From: Cyanobacteria bacterium CYA
Lineage (GTDB): Bacteria > Planctomycetota > Phycisphaerae > Phycisphaerales > UBA1924
NCBI GenBank assembly: GCA_008363215.1
Contig: RHKP01000013.1
Span: 1-64,000 of the forward strand
DNA: 64,000 nucleotides
Reading direction: 5' to 3'
Shown: in pieces, positions 1 through 7,591 of the stretch
How positions within the stretch are numbered: position 1 is the stretch's first letter
Layout of the letters: every line of letters starts with the position of its first letter
Notes under the pieces: model-generated
Told to the model about the DNA's origin: nothing
What the model saw: only the letters and a program-made list of their open reading frames with translations
Database searches by the model: none
Program-made: the position numbers and the translations under genes

Positions 1-1
1 G

Positions 2-109
2 TACCTCACCGACTACACCAACGCCGACGCGATGACCGACCTGAATCTCGACACCATCCAGACGACCGACGACCTGAGCATCTTCCTCGACAGTTACGCG
101 GGGGAGTGA
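2..109 (+). CDS. C-terminal fragment of a gene entering from the left
   Basis: The window opens inside a reading frame that gives 35 residues and a TGA at 107-109. The fragment is Asp/Thr/Leu-rich and ends DLSIFLDSYAGE. The spacing of acidic residues and the ending resemble the last helix of planctomycete dockerin-like C-terminal domains, but too little is visible to identify the protein. It is followed directly by the repeat cluster at 124-281. Confidence 0.55.
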   Translation, partial: YLTDYTNADAMTDLNLDTIQTTDDLSIFLDSYAGE

Positions 110-123
110 GCGGCGGCAAGAGT

Positions 124-207
124 CCACCGGCTGGAAGCGGGTCCCACTGACCGGTTGGAAACCGGTCCTACTGCTCTCAACGCCGACCGGTTGGAAACCG
201 GTCCTAC
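124..207 (+). repeat. Three copies of a short palindromic intergenic repeat
   Basis: Two identical units, GACCGGTTGGAAACCGGTC followed by CTAC, lie at 149-171 and 185-207. A diverged third unit (ACCGGCTGGAAGCGGGTCCC) lies at 126-145. Each unit is an inverted repeat (GACCGGTT/AACCGGTC around GGA) able to form a hairpin. The same element returns in opposite orientation at 12524-12573. It lies just after a stop codon in both places, so it behaves like a REP-type intergenic element. Function is unknown. Confidence 0.75.
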
Positions 208-264
208 CGGCGGTTCGAGGGCGACCCCTCCCTCAGGGTCGGGGCTCGTTGAAGGCCGGGGCGC

Positions 265-281
265 ACGGGCGGGACGCCCGT
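265..281. repeat. GC-rich palindrome upstream of nuoF
   Basis: The 17-base stretch ACGGGCGGGACGCCCGT is nearly self-complementary (ACGGGCG/CGCCCGT around GGA) and is followed by CCCACC. It sits 29 bases before the nuoF start. It may be a second REP-like family or a hairpin in the nuoF leader. No RNA function can be shown from sequence. Confidence 0.5.
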
Positions 282-309
282 CCCACCAAGACGGCGCTAC
301 CATTGCCCC

Positions 310-1716
310 ATGCCGAAAAAGACGTACCAGAACACCCTGAACGAGCACGTTTTGTGCCGGCGCATCCCGACGCCGCCCTTTGGCGAAATCAAAGACCGGC
401 ACACGGTCTGGTACGACGAATATGTGCAGACGGGCGGGTACGCGGCCCTGCGCAAGGCCCTGTCGATGAAGCCCGATGACGTCACCGAGCAGGTCAAGCA
501 GAGCCAACTCCGCGGTCGCGGCGGCGCGGGCTTCCCGTGCGGACTCAAGTGGACCTTCCTGCCCAAGATCCAGCCGGGGCAGGCGGTCGAGAACCGCTAC
601 CTGGCCGTCAACGCCGACGAGTCGGAGCCGGGCACCTTCAAGGACCGGCTGCTCATCGACTTTGACCCGCACCAGTTGCTCGAGGGCATTGCGATCTGCA
701 TGTACGCCTGCCGGCTGACCAAGGCGTACATCTTCATCCGCGGCGAGTACCACCACCAGGCTCACGTACTCGAGAAGGCGCTGGCCCAGGCCTATGAGCA
801 GGGCATCTTCGGCGAGCGCGGGCTTATCAACTCCGACGCCAACACGGCCGGCGAAAAGTTCGTCGCCCACTGCTACGTCCACCGCGGGGCGGGGGCGTAC
901 ATCTGCGGCGAAGAGACGGGCCTGCTCGAGGCGATCGAGGGCAATCGCGGGTGGCCTCGCATCAAGCCGCCGTTCCCGGCAATCAAGGGGCTGTTCGGTC
1001 GCCCGACGATCATCAACAACGTCGAAACGCTCAGCCACCTCCCGAGCATCATCGAGCACGGGCCGGCGTGGTTCTGCGAGCAGGGGGTCGAGAGTTCGGT
1101 GGGCGGCCCGCCGAGTTTCGGCACCAAACTGATGGGCGTGTCCGGGCACGTCGAGCGTCCCGGCGTGTACGAGTTTGAACTGGGCATCCCGCTGCGGACG
1201 CTGGTCGAGAAGTACTGCGGCGGCGTGCGCGGCGGCAAGAAGTACAAGGCCGCCATCCCCGGCGGCGTGTCGATGGGCATCCTCGGGACCGACCAGTTCG
1301 ACGCCGAACTCGACTTTGACATCGGGCGCAAGTACAACGTGCTGGGCTTGGGCACCGCGTGTCCGACGATCTTTGACGAGGACACGGACATGGTGGCCGT
1401 GGCACGCAACATCTCACGTTTCTTCAAGCACGAGAGTTGCGGTCAGTGCACGCCGTGCCGCGAGGGTTCGGGGTGGCTGTTCCAGTTGCTCAGCCGGATC
1501 GAGGCGGGCGACGCGCGGACGAAGGATCTGGACCTGGCGCTGGAGATCGCGACGAGCATGGGCACGATGCCGGGGACGACGATCTGCGGGCTGGCCGACG
1601 GGCACAACTGGGCGGTTCGGACGATCATGAACAAGTTCCACGACGAGTTTGCGGCCCGCGTGCAGCCGACGTATGTGCCGGTGCGGATGACGGTGGGGGC
1701 GAGCGCGAAGGGGTAA
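310..1716 (+). CDS. nuoF: NADH-quinone oxidoreductase subunit F (NuoF)
   Basis: This is the 51-kDa-type subunit of respiratory complex I, which takes hydride from NADH via FMN and passes electrons to an Fe-S centre at the cytoplasmic arm. The 468-residue protein shows the Gly-rich nucleotide loop GRGGAGFPCG (69-78) and NADESEPGTFKDR (101-113). It also has the second FMN/NAD motif GAGAYICGEETGLLEAIEG (193-211). The N3 cluster ligands are C377, C380, C383 (ESCGQCTPCREG) and C426 (TTICG). Length is normal, with a slightly long N-terminus. The ATG at 310 is the first start in frame, and no good Shine-Dalgarno is visible. No nuoE or nuoG flanks it: repeats lie upstream, and an opposite-strand gene lies downstream. 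Confidence 0.93.
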   Translation: MPKKTYQNTLNEHVLCRRIPTPPFGEIKDRHTVWYDEYVQTGGYAALRKALSMKPDDVTEQVKQSQLRGRGGAGFPCGLKWTFLPKIQPGQAVENRYLAVNADESEPGTFKDRLLIDFDPHQLLEGIAICMYACRLTKAYIFIRGEYHHQAHVLEKALAQAYEQGIFGERGLINSDANTAGEKFVAHCYVHRGAGAYICGEETGLLEAIEGNRGWPRIKPPFPAIKGLFGRPTIINNVETLSHLPSIIEHGPAWFCEQGVESSVGGPPSFGTKLMGVSGHVERPGVYEFELGIPLRTLVEKYCGGVRGGKKYKAAIPGGVSMGILGTDQFDAELDFDIGRKYNVLGLGTACPTIFDEDTDMVAVARNISRFFKHESCGQCTPCREGSGWLFQLLSRIEAGDARTKDLDLALEIATSMGTMPGTTICGLADGHNWAVRTIMNKFHDEFAARVQPTYVPVRMTVGASAKG

Positions 1717-1925
1717 TGCTCTGCGGGGGCAGCGTGCGGGAGCGCTGTTTACATTTGCGTTCGCATTGCGTGAACGTGGAGCGTGATTGAGCGCCTGCCG
1801 GCAGCCCCTGTTCTCAGAGATGCGGTGCTTTGTGGCGCAACTCCGTTGCCTTGCGCGCTTCTCCGGGACGGAGCGTCTGAGGGGTGCGGGGCCCGACGGC
1901 GGGATGCCTCAGACGCAGTTGCGGC

Positions 1926-3272
1926 TTATTTCACCGCCTGCTCGCTCAGCGGCGTCTCTTCCGCCCGCTGCGGGTCCACGCGCTCGACGCGGACGCGCTT
2001 CACCCGCGTCGGTTCCGCGTCCAGCACCGACACTCGCACGCGCTCGTGGGTGAAGGTCTCGCCGGCTTCGGGGATGCGCCCCAGCGTCACCACCACGAAT
2101 CCGCCCACCGTGTCGTAGTCGTCGTGGCTGGGCAGTTCGATCGCCAGCGGCTCGAGTTCGTCGTTCGCGTCGTCGATGTCCATGCGCGCGTCGATCTCGG
2201 CCGCTCGCGATTCCGCGTCGATCGCCACCGGCGCCGGGCCCTCCTCCTCGGGCTCGTACTCGTCCTGGATCTCGCCGAAGATCTCCTCGACGATGTCCTC
2301 GAACGTCACCAGCCCGCTCGTGCCGCCGTACTCGTCGGCCACGATGGCGATGTGCACCTTGTTGGCCAGCAATTCGGTCAGCAACTCCCGCACGGTCTTG
2401 GTCTCGGGCACGAACGACGCGGGTCGCAGGATCTTCCGCAGGCTGAACGTCTCGCCGTCGCCCGGCGCATGCACCACCATCCAGCGCAGCAGATCCTTGA
2501 GATAGAGCACTCCGATGATGTGATCGAGATTCTCTTCGTACACCGGCAGGCGGCTGTGCGCGGCCTCACGGACGAAACGCTTGAGCACCTCGAGGTCGTC
2601 GGTGTAACCCAGCGCGGTCATCTCAGTCCGCGGCGTCATGATCTGCTCCACCGTGGTCGAATGAAACTCGACCACGGCCTCGATCATGTCGCGGGCTCCT
2701 TCGTCGATCTGCCCCTCGCGCTCGCCCTCTTCCACCACCGACATGATCTCCGCCTCGAGCGCCTCGGCCCCGGTTGAAGGCTCGGCGCCGGCCAGACGCC
2801 GCACCACCTCCATCACAAAGCCCAGCACCGGGCGCCCCGGTGACATCAGCACGCCCAGCATCCGGATCAGCCACGACCACATCGCAACGGTGCGATCTGC
2901 GGCGTGCTCGGCCACCGACAGCGGGACTACCACACCGATCAGCCAGACCAGGAACCCGCCCACCACCACCGCGATGAGGCGATCGACGAACTCCGAGGCC
3001 GGCGCTTCGCGCGCCTGCGTGATCCAGATCAGCAACGACACAACCACCGTGAGGTTGAGAATGGCGCGAGGCAGCGCCATCGCCGACAGGTGGTGGTCCT
3101 CGTCGCTCATGATCGCCGCGACACGGGCGGCGCGCCCCGGCTTGCCGCTGCGCATCGCCGCCTGCTCCGCGCTGGCGCGCGTCGTCCGCGACATCGCGTG
3201 AATCAGCGTCGAAAGCAGACCGGACAGCCCCAGCGAAAGCAGGGCCACCCACAATGCCACCGTACCAGTCAA
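1926..3272 (-). CDS. CNNM/CorC-family membrane protein with CBS pair
   Basis: A 448-residue protein of the DUF21-CBS-CBS-CorC/HlyC family, linked in other bacteria to magnesium or cobalt export and often annotated as hemolysin-like. Hydrophobic segments at about 5-25, 70-85, 100-120 and 130-150 form the DUF21 region. The tandem CBS module follows at about 210-335 (IMTPRTEMTALG, then SRLPVYEENLDHIIGVLYLKD). An acidic CorC/HlyC domain lies near the C-terminus. The start is TTG (3270-3272), overlapping the ybeY stop as TTGA. The ybeY-CNNM pairing is a common bacterial arrangement, usually with phoH and PASTA/HDIG genes, which are not here. The transported ion cannot be told from sequence. Confidence 0.87.
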   Translation of the reverse strand: MTGTVALWVALLSLGLSGLLSTLIHAMSRTTRASAEQAAMRSGKPGRAARVAAIMSDEDHHLSAMALPRAILNLTVVVSLLIWITQAREAPASEFVDRLIAVVVGGFLVWLIGVVVPLSVAEHAADRTVAMWSWLIRMLGVLMSPGRPVLGFVMEVVRRLAGAEPSTGAEALEAEIMSVVEEGEREGQIDEGARDMIEAVVEFHSTTVEQIMTPRTEMTALGYTDDLEVLKRFVREAAHSRLPVYEENLDHIIGVLYLKDLLRWMVVHAPGDGETFSLRKILRPASFVPETKTVRELLTELLANKVHIAIVADEYGGTSGLVTFEDIVEEIFGEIQDEYEPEEEGPAPVAIDAESRAAEIDARMDIDDANDELEPLAIELPSHDDYDTVGGFVVVTLGRIPEAGETFTHERVRVSVLDAEPTRVKRVRVERVDPQRAEETPLSEQAVK

Positions 3273-3793
3273 CGCGACTCCCCGTTGCAGCGCGCCGGCG
3301 GCGCGTACACCGCGCCCACGCCGATCGCGCGCAGGATTCGATCTTCTTCCTCGTGCATGCGAAGCGCACGCTCGTCGTCGTGGTCGTCGTGCCCCAGGCA
3401 GTGCAGCACACCATGCACGATGTACAGCAGGACTTCGCGCCCCACCTCATGCCCGAACTCGCCTGCCCGACGTCCGGCCTCGCCCACGCACACCAGCAAA
3501 TCCACGTCGAGCACACCCGATCCGGGGTCAAGGTCAAAGGTCAGCACGTCGGTCGGCCCGCTCTCCCCCATCGATCGCTCGTGCGCCTCGCTCATCGCCC
3601 GATCGTCCAGCAGGCGCACACGCACCTCGCCCCGGAGCCCCAGGTGCTCCGCAGCCCGTGCGGCGGCCTGTTCCACCCATGCCAGGTCAGCGCCCGCCAT
3701 CAACCCGTCCGGGTCGATCAAACTGATCGCTGCTGACGCGCTGCTTCGCTGAGGAGGTTCGTCGGAAGGGCCTTCGTCCATCGTGCGCACCAT
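3269..3793 (-). CDS. ybeY: Endoribonuclease YbeY
   Basis: YbeY is a zinc-dependent endoribonuclease acting in 16S rRNA 3'-end maturation and ribosome quality control. The signature HGVLHCLGHDDHDDE carries the three zinc histidines of the HxxxHxxGxxH pattern, and GPTDVLTFDLD is the preceding conserved segment. The chosen ATG at 3793 gives 174 residues, close to the family size, and has GGAG eight bases upstream. A longer frame to 3901 exists but adds a Pro/Arg-rich leader unlike YbeY. The stop overlaps the TTG start of the downstream CNNM gene by four bases, so the two are probably translationally coupled. Confidence 0.88.
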   Translation of the reverse strand: MVRTMDEGPSDEPPQRSSASAAISLIDPDGLMAGADLAWVEQAAARAAEHLGLRGEVRVRLLDDRAMSEAHERSMGESGPTDVLTFDLDPGSGVLDVDLLVCVGEAGRRAGEFGHEVGREVLLYIVHGVLHCLGHDDHDDERALRMHEEEDRILRAIGVGAVYAPPARCNGESR

Positions 3794-4046
3794 GATGCCG
3801 GCTCCGTTTCCCGGCGCGGGTACTGTATCGGCTCGCCGACCGGGAACCAAGAGAATCACCCCGAGCGATCGGGCCAGATCAGGGCACAATCCGCATAACA
3901 CGCACAGGCGGACCCACGATTGGCCGTTTTTCTGACCCCATCTTCAAGTCGCGCCCCACGCCGGTCGACCCGGGCGACAGCGCCCGCGTCACGGTCATTC
4001 TCGGACCCTGATTCGGGGGATTGCGGCTACCTGTGGGGATTGCGCC

Positions 4047-4400
4047 ATGATGCCACAAGACGCGCCGATCAACTCCGACCTGTTCCGCACCGCCCTCCAG
4101 CACGAGCGGAGCGAGCGCCTGGGTGAGATGGTGGACGAGTCGCTGCGCACGGCTGCCCGACACCGCGAGGAGCGCGCCAAGCGCGACCGCATCGAACGCG
4201 AGGCCGAGGAACGCGAAGAGCGATTGCAGCACTTCCGCGAACTTGAACACGAGGATGCGCAGCGTCTGGCCGAGCGACGGCGCCTGGAGGAAGAGGCGCG
4301 AGTCGAGCGCGAGAATGAGCGCGAACTGGGAGAGCGCGCCCAACGCGAAGCCGACGCACGCAAAGCCGAGGCGATGCGCGCCCACGAATGGGAAGCCTGA
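4047..4400 (+). CDS. Hypothetical highly charged coiled-coil protein
   Basis: I do not recognise this 117-residue protein. After about 20 residues it is almost entirely Glu, Arg, Ala, Lys and Gln in heptad-like runs (for example REAEEREERLQHF and LAERRRLEEEARV). This predicts one long cytoplasmic alpha-helical coiled coil. There is no signal peptide or membrane segment. Two adjacent ATGs (4047 and 4050) are possible starts. The opposite strand also has an open frame here with runs of Leu, Phe and Ala, which is what antisense of GAG/CGC-rich codons gives. The gene stands alone between ybeY (opposite strand) and a secreted protein. Confidence 0.6.
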   Translation: MMPQDAPINSDLFRTALQHERSERLGEMVDESLRTAARHREERAKRDRIEREAEEREERLQHFRELEHEDAQRLAERRRLEEEARVERENERELGERAQREADARKAEAMRAHEWEA

Positions 4401-4652
4401 GCCGACCGCGATCATCATCCGCAGCGAACTGCGCCATCTTCCAACGAGCGGCGACGGCGAGGGAGCGGCCCATCTCACCGGCCATATCCCTGACGGACGT
4501 GGGTCGCCCAACGTTCGCAATCCATCTATATCCGTAATTCAAGCCCTAAAACCGGTGGTGACCGCTCGCAAATACGGAGGATTCTGACCATAATACAGGG
4601 TCGAGATCCGCTCGCGCGGCTCGTGTGTTTCGAGTCAAAGAGGGGTTCCATC

Positions 4653-6038
4653 ATGTTTCGCAGCACAATCGCCTTCGCTGTACTTGCCGCTTCCGCGTCG
4701 ACTCTGTTCGCACAGAACCTGACGACCAGCGGCGTTCGCGCGCCGCAGATTCAGGAGCGCCATCCCGCACCTGATGACCGCGCGGCCGCCGTCGGCACCA
4801 CGTTCACGTACCAGGGCTATCTCGAAGCCTCGGGTGCGCCGGCCGACGGCGTGTACGACCTTCGCTTCACCCTGTACAACAGCGACGGCACAGTCGTGGC
4901 CGGTCCGATCTGCCACGATAACGTGACCGTCAGCGACGGGCAGTTCACTGTCGGGCTGGACTTCGGCGCCCAATACACCGGAGTAGCCCGGTACCTGGAA
5001 ATCGGGGTCCGCGCCGGCGGGGCGGTCGGCGACTGCGGACACGGCGCCTACACGGTGCTCAGCCCCAGGCAGGAGTTGACACCCGCGCCCTACGCCATGG
5101 GACTGCGCCTGCCGTATTCAGGTACGGGTGATGTCGCGGGCGGTCCGGTCGTTTCGGTGACGAATCCGAGTTCGGATTCGAGTTCCAGCGGGCTGCTGGG
5201 CATCAACGTCGGGCCGAGCATCTTCGGCTTCATCGACCACGCCGGCGTGCGCGGCGAGTCGAATCACGTCTACGGCGCGGGCCTGCTGGGCATCAGCGAC
5301 CTCTATGTCGGCGTGGTCGGCTACTCGGCCGGCGATGACAGCGCCGGCACCTTCGGACGCGCCGACGGCGACCGCGGCATCGGCGTTCGCGGCTGGGCCA
5401 CTGCCCCTGACGGTGTCGGCGTCAAGGGCGAGAACTCGTGGACGACCGGCTGGGCCGGCTACTTCTACGGCCGCGGCTACTTCAGCAACCGTGTCGGTAT
5501 CGGCACCGAGACTCCCGAGCAGATGCTCGACGTGAACGGGTACGTCAAGACCAACGGCTATCAGATGATCTCGGGCGCGGCGGCGGGCAAGGTGCTCACC
5601 TCCGACGCTTCCGGCTTCGGCACCTGGCAGAACGTCCCCGGCACGGTGGCCTACGTGGGCTACACATCGGGCGGCAGCAACACGCCGTCTCCGACCAATC
5701 AGTTCCTTTCGCCCACCCTGACCGTCACCATCACCGCCGGGCAGAAGATCACCGTCATCGCTGATCGTGCCTTTGGTTCGACCATCGCAGGCGGCGCCAA
5801 CGGGTTGAACCTCTACGTCGGGTACCGCGTGGCCGGCAGCGGAGCGGTGCCCACCAACATCGGAGGCGGCATGTTCAACCTCACCTCCGCTCAGAACGAA
5901 CGCAAGACCTTCGGCATCAACGGCGTCCTCACCGGATTGGCTGCGGGCACCTACGAGGTCGGCATGACCGGCACCTCGGTTTCGGCCAACTGGAACAACA
6001 ACGAGTGGGGCTACATCACCGTCATGGTGATCAACTGA
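4653..6038 (+). CDS. Secreted repeat protein, tail-fibre/C1q-like architecture
   Basis: The 461-residue protein starts with a signal peptide (MFRSTIAFAVLAASASTLFA, then QN). An early segment, FTYQGYLEASGAPADGVYDL, is typical of large exported proteins in planctomycetes. Residues about 170-280 carry loose repeats of the type GV-x-G-x(n)-G, as in beta-structured fibre shafts. The motif GIGTETPEQMLDVNGYVKTN resembles the region preceding phage tail-fibre or adhesin heads. The last 130 residues look like a beta-sandwich head domain. The ATG at 4653 has AGAGG eight bases upstream. A GTG at 4623 is also in frame but would spoil the signal peptide. Role is probably cell surface or extracellular; the ligand is unknown. 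Confidence 0.7.
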   Translation: MFRSTIAFAVLAASASTLFAQNLTTSGVRAPQIQERHPAPDDRAAAVGTTFTYQGYLEASGAPADGVYDLRFTLYNSDGTVVAGPICHDNVTVSDGQFTVGLDFGAQYTGVARYLEIGVRAGGAVGDCGHGAYTVLSPRQELTPAPYAMGLRLPYSGTGDVAGGPVVSVTNPSSDSSSSGLLGINVGPSIFGFIDHAGVRGESNHVYGAGLLGISDLYVGVVGYSAGDDSAGTFGRADGDRGIGVRGWATAPDGVGVKGENSWTTGWAGYFYGRGYFSNRVGIGTETPEQMLDVNGYVKTNGYQMISGAAAGKVLTSDASGFGTWQNVPGTVAYVGYTSGGSNTPSPTNQFLSPTLTVTITAGQKITVIADRAFGSTIAGGANGLNLYVGYRVAGSGAVPTNIGGGMFNLTSAQNERKTFGINGVLTGLAAGTYEVGMTGTSVSANWNNNEWGYITVMVIN

Positions 6039-6076
6039 TCGAACGCACCCCGACTCGTTCCTGAGATGATTCGCAG

Positions 6077-6112
6077 CGCCCGGAGTTTCAGTATCCGGGC
6101 GTTGTGCGTCTT
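6077..6112 (+). terminator. Probable terminator of the secreted fibre-like gene
   Basis: A perfect 8-bp stem CGCCCGGA/TCCGGGCG with a 9-base loop is followed by TTGTGCGTCTTGT. It begins 39 bases after the stop of the 4653-6038 gene and faces the opposite-strand dehydrogenase gene. The U tract is imperfect, so confidence is moderate. Confidence 0.5.
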
Positions 6113-6166
6113 GTCGCGCCGCCGAACGGCGCGCACGACCCGGTCCACGATCGATGAAAGTCGCGC

Positions 6167-7084
6167 TCAGGTTTCCGTCAGCGCGTTCCATACATTGCGT
6201 ACGACCCAGCCCATGCGCAGGCGCGCGCTCCTGGTCGCCGCCGCCGCGTGGGGGAACAACTCGGCGTTGGGCAACCCGAGCAGCGGATGGGAGGCGTCGA
6301 TCGGTTCGGTGCGGTGGACGTCGAGCATCGCCAGGGCGCACCGGTGCGTGTGCAGCCAGGCCGCCAAAGCCGTCTCATCGATCACGAATCCGCGGCTGGT
6401 GTTCAGGAACCACGCGTCGTCGCGCAGGAAGGCGAAGCGCGACGCGTCGAAGAAATTGCGGTTGGAAGGGCGCCCGTCGACATGCACCGTCACCACATCG
6501 GACGCTGACAGCAGCGTTTCAAGCCCGGTCGGCTCGCAGCCGTGCGACTCTTCGATTGCCCTCAGGTCATTGAAAAGCACTCGGGCGCCGAAGGCGCGGG
6601 CGATGCGTCCGACGCGCGAGCCGATGCGACCGAAGCCGACGATGCCGATGGTCAGTTCATTGAACTCGCGCGGCGCGCCGCGGGTTGTCCGGCGTGCTTC
6701 CCACTCAGGCAAGGGAATCGGCTCGCTCAGCGGCTCGATCGGGCGAAGGCGGTGAAGGAGCAGTGTGAAGACATACTCGGCCACGGCCGAGGTGTTGGCG
6801 TCCGGCGTGTGTACGACCTCCACACCGCGAGCGCGGCAGGCGCGCAGGTCGATGTTGTCCAGCCCGACACCAGCCCGTCCGACGACGCGCAAGCCCGGAG
6901 CCCGAGTCAGCAACGGCTCATCCACTGTGGTGTACGTGCGCACCACCAGCCCTGCGGCTCGTCCGATGGACTGGTCAAACTCCGGCGTGCCCGCGCCCGC
7001 ACGAATCACTTCCGATCGCTCGCACAGCCACGCCAGCGGCTCCTCGGGCAGCGGTTCCGTGACGATGACCAGCGGGCGCGCCAC
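6167..7084 (-). CDS. D-isomer-specific 2-hydroxyacid dehydrogenase (SerA-like)
   Basis: An NAD-dependent oxidoreductase of the D-2-hydroxyacid dehydrogenase family, 305 residues, lacking the ACT domain of long 3-phosphoglycerate dehydrogenases. Visible features are VVGRAGVGLDNID (68-80), the Rossmann motif GFGRIG (150-155), the catalytic Arg in NTSRGFVID (R231), the Glu in HRTEP (E260) and the His in FPHAAAAT (H279). The usual HxxG after the catalytic His is altered to HAAA. It starts with GTG immediately after the stop of the Fur-like gene (TGAGTG), so the two form one operon. The substrate may be phosphoglycerate or another 2-oxoacid; sequence alone does not decide. Confidence 0.85.
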   Translation of the reverse strand: MARPLVIVTEPLPEEPLAWLCERSEVIRAGAGTPEFDQSIGRAAGLVVRTYTTVDEPLLTRAPGLRVVGRAGVGLDNIDLRACRARGVEVVHTPDANTSAVAEYVFTLLLHRLRPIEPLSEPIPLPEWEARRTTRGAPREFNELTIGIVGFGRIGSRVGRIARAFGARVLFNDLRAIEESHGCEPTGLETLLSASDVVTVHVDGRPSNRNFFDASRFAFLRDDAWFLNTSRGFVIDETALAAWLHTHRCALAMLDVHRTEPIDASHPLLGLPNAELFPHAAAATRSARLRMGWVVRNVWNALTET

Positions 7085-7540
7085 TCAGGCGTCCTTCTTC
7101 GCGCTCTTGGCGAATATCTGAAGCCGGTGCCCCTCGGGAGTCAGCCCGCGCTGGCGGCAGATCCGGTCGCGCAGGGCGATCAGTTCGGGCACGTCCACCG
7201 CTTCGATCTCGCCGGTGTCCACGCGTACGATCAGCGTCTGAGGCTGTTTGCCGTACACCAGTTGGTAGTGCGACTGGTCGCGGTCGAACAGCACCGTCTG
7301 GATGATGCCCGCATCCTCGAGCAGTTTGAGCGTGCGGTAGACGGTCGCCTTCGATACATTGCGCCCGCTGCGGTTGAGTTTTTCGAGCAGCGATTCGGCC
7401 TCGAACAGCCCGTCGTACTCGATGATCGCGTCGAGGATCTGGGCCCGCTCGGGCGTGTACTTGGCGCCCTCGGCCTTGAGCCGACGCCGAAAGACCGCAC
7501 ACAACGGCTCGATGATCTCGATCGAATTCTGTCCGTTCAT
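7085..7540 (-). CDS. Fur-family transcriptional regulator lacking the metal site
   Basis: A 151-residue protein with the Fur winged helix (residues about 18-90: YTPERAQILDAI, then VSKATVYRTLKLLEDAGII). Family members usually follow it with a His-rich metal site (HHDHLIC) and CxxC. Here that segment reads SHYQLVYGKQPQTLIVRVDT, with only one His and no Cys pair. The protein therefore keeps the DNA-binding and dimer fold but probably does not sense Fe or Zn in the usual way. It directly precedes the dehydrogenase gene and may regulate that operon. The likely promoter region is shared with the divergent membrane gene starting at 7592, 51 bases away. Confidence 0.83.
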   Translation of the reverse strand: MNGQNSIEIIEPLCAVFRRRLKAEGAKYTPERAQILDAIIEYDGLFEAESLLEKLNRSGRNVSKATVYRTLKLLEDAGIIQTVLFDRDQSHYQLVYGKQPQTLIVRVDTGEIEAVDVPELIALRDRICRQRGLTPEGHRLQIFAKSAKKDA

Positions 7541-7591
7541 GCCACAACTCTACCCGCGCGCGCTCGTCCGGCGCGGCGTTACACTCACTCC

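Noticed and set aside
155..340. Short frames with METGPT and RLETGPTGG peptides
   Set aside because: They are translations of the palindromic repeat, not genes; the same happens at 12270-12569.
3879..4520. A 213-codon minus-strand frame with hydrophobic runs
   Set aside because: It mirrors the charged coiled-coil gene at 4047-4400; the hydrophobicity is the antisense of GAG/CGC codons.
6542..7591. Long in-frame extension upstream of the GT-C-like gene
   Set aside because: It overlaps the dehydrogenase and Fur-like genes on the other strand; the GTG at 7592 begins the first hydrophobic helix.
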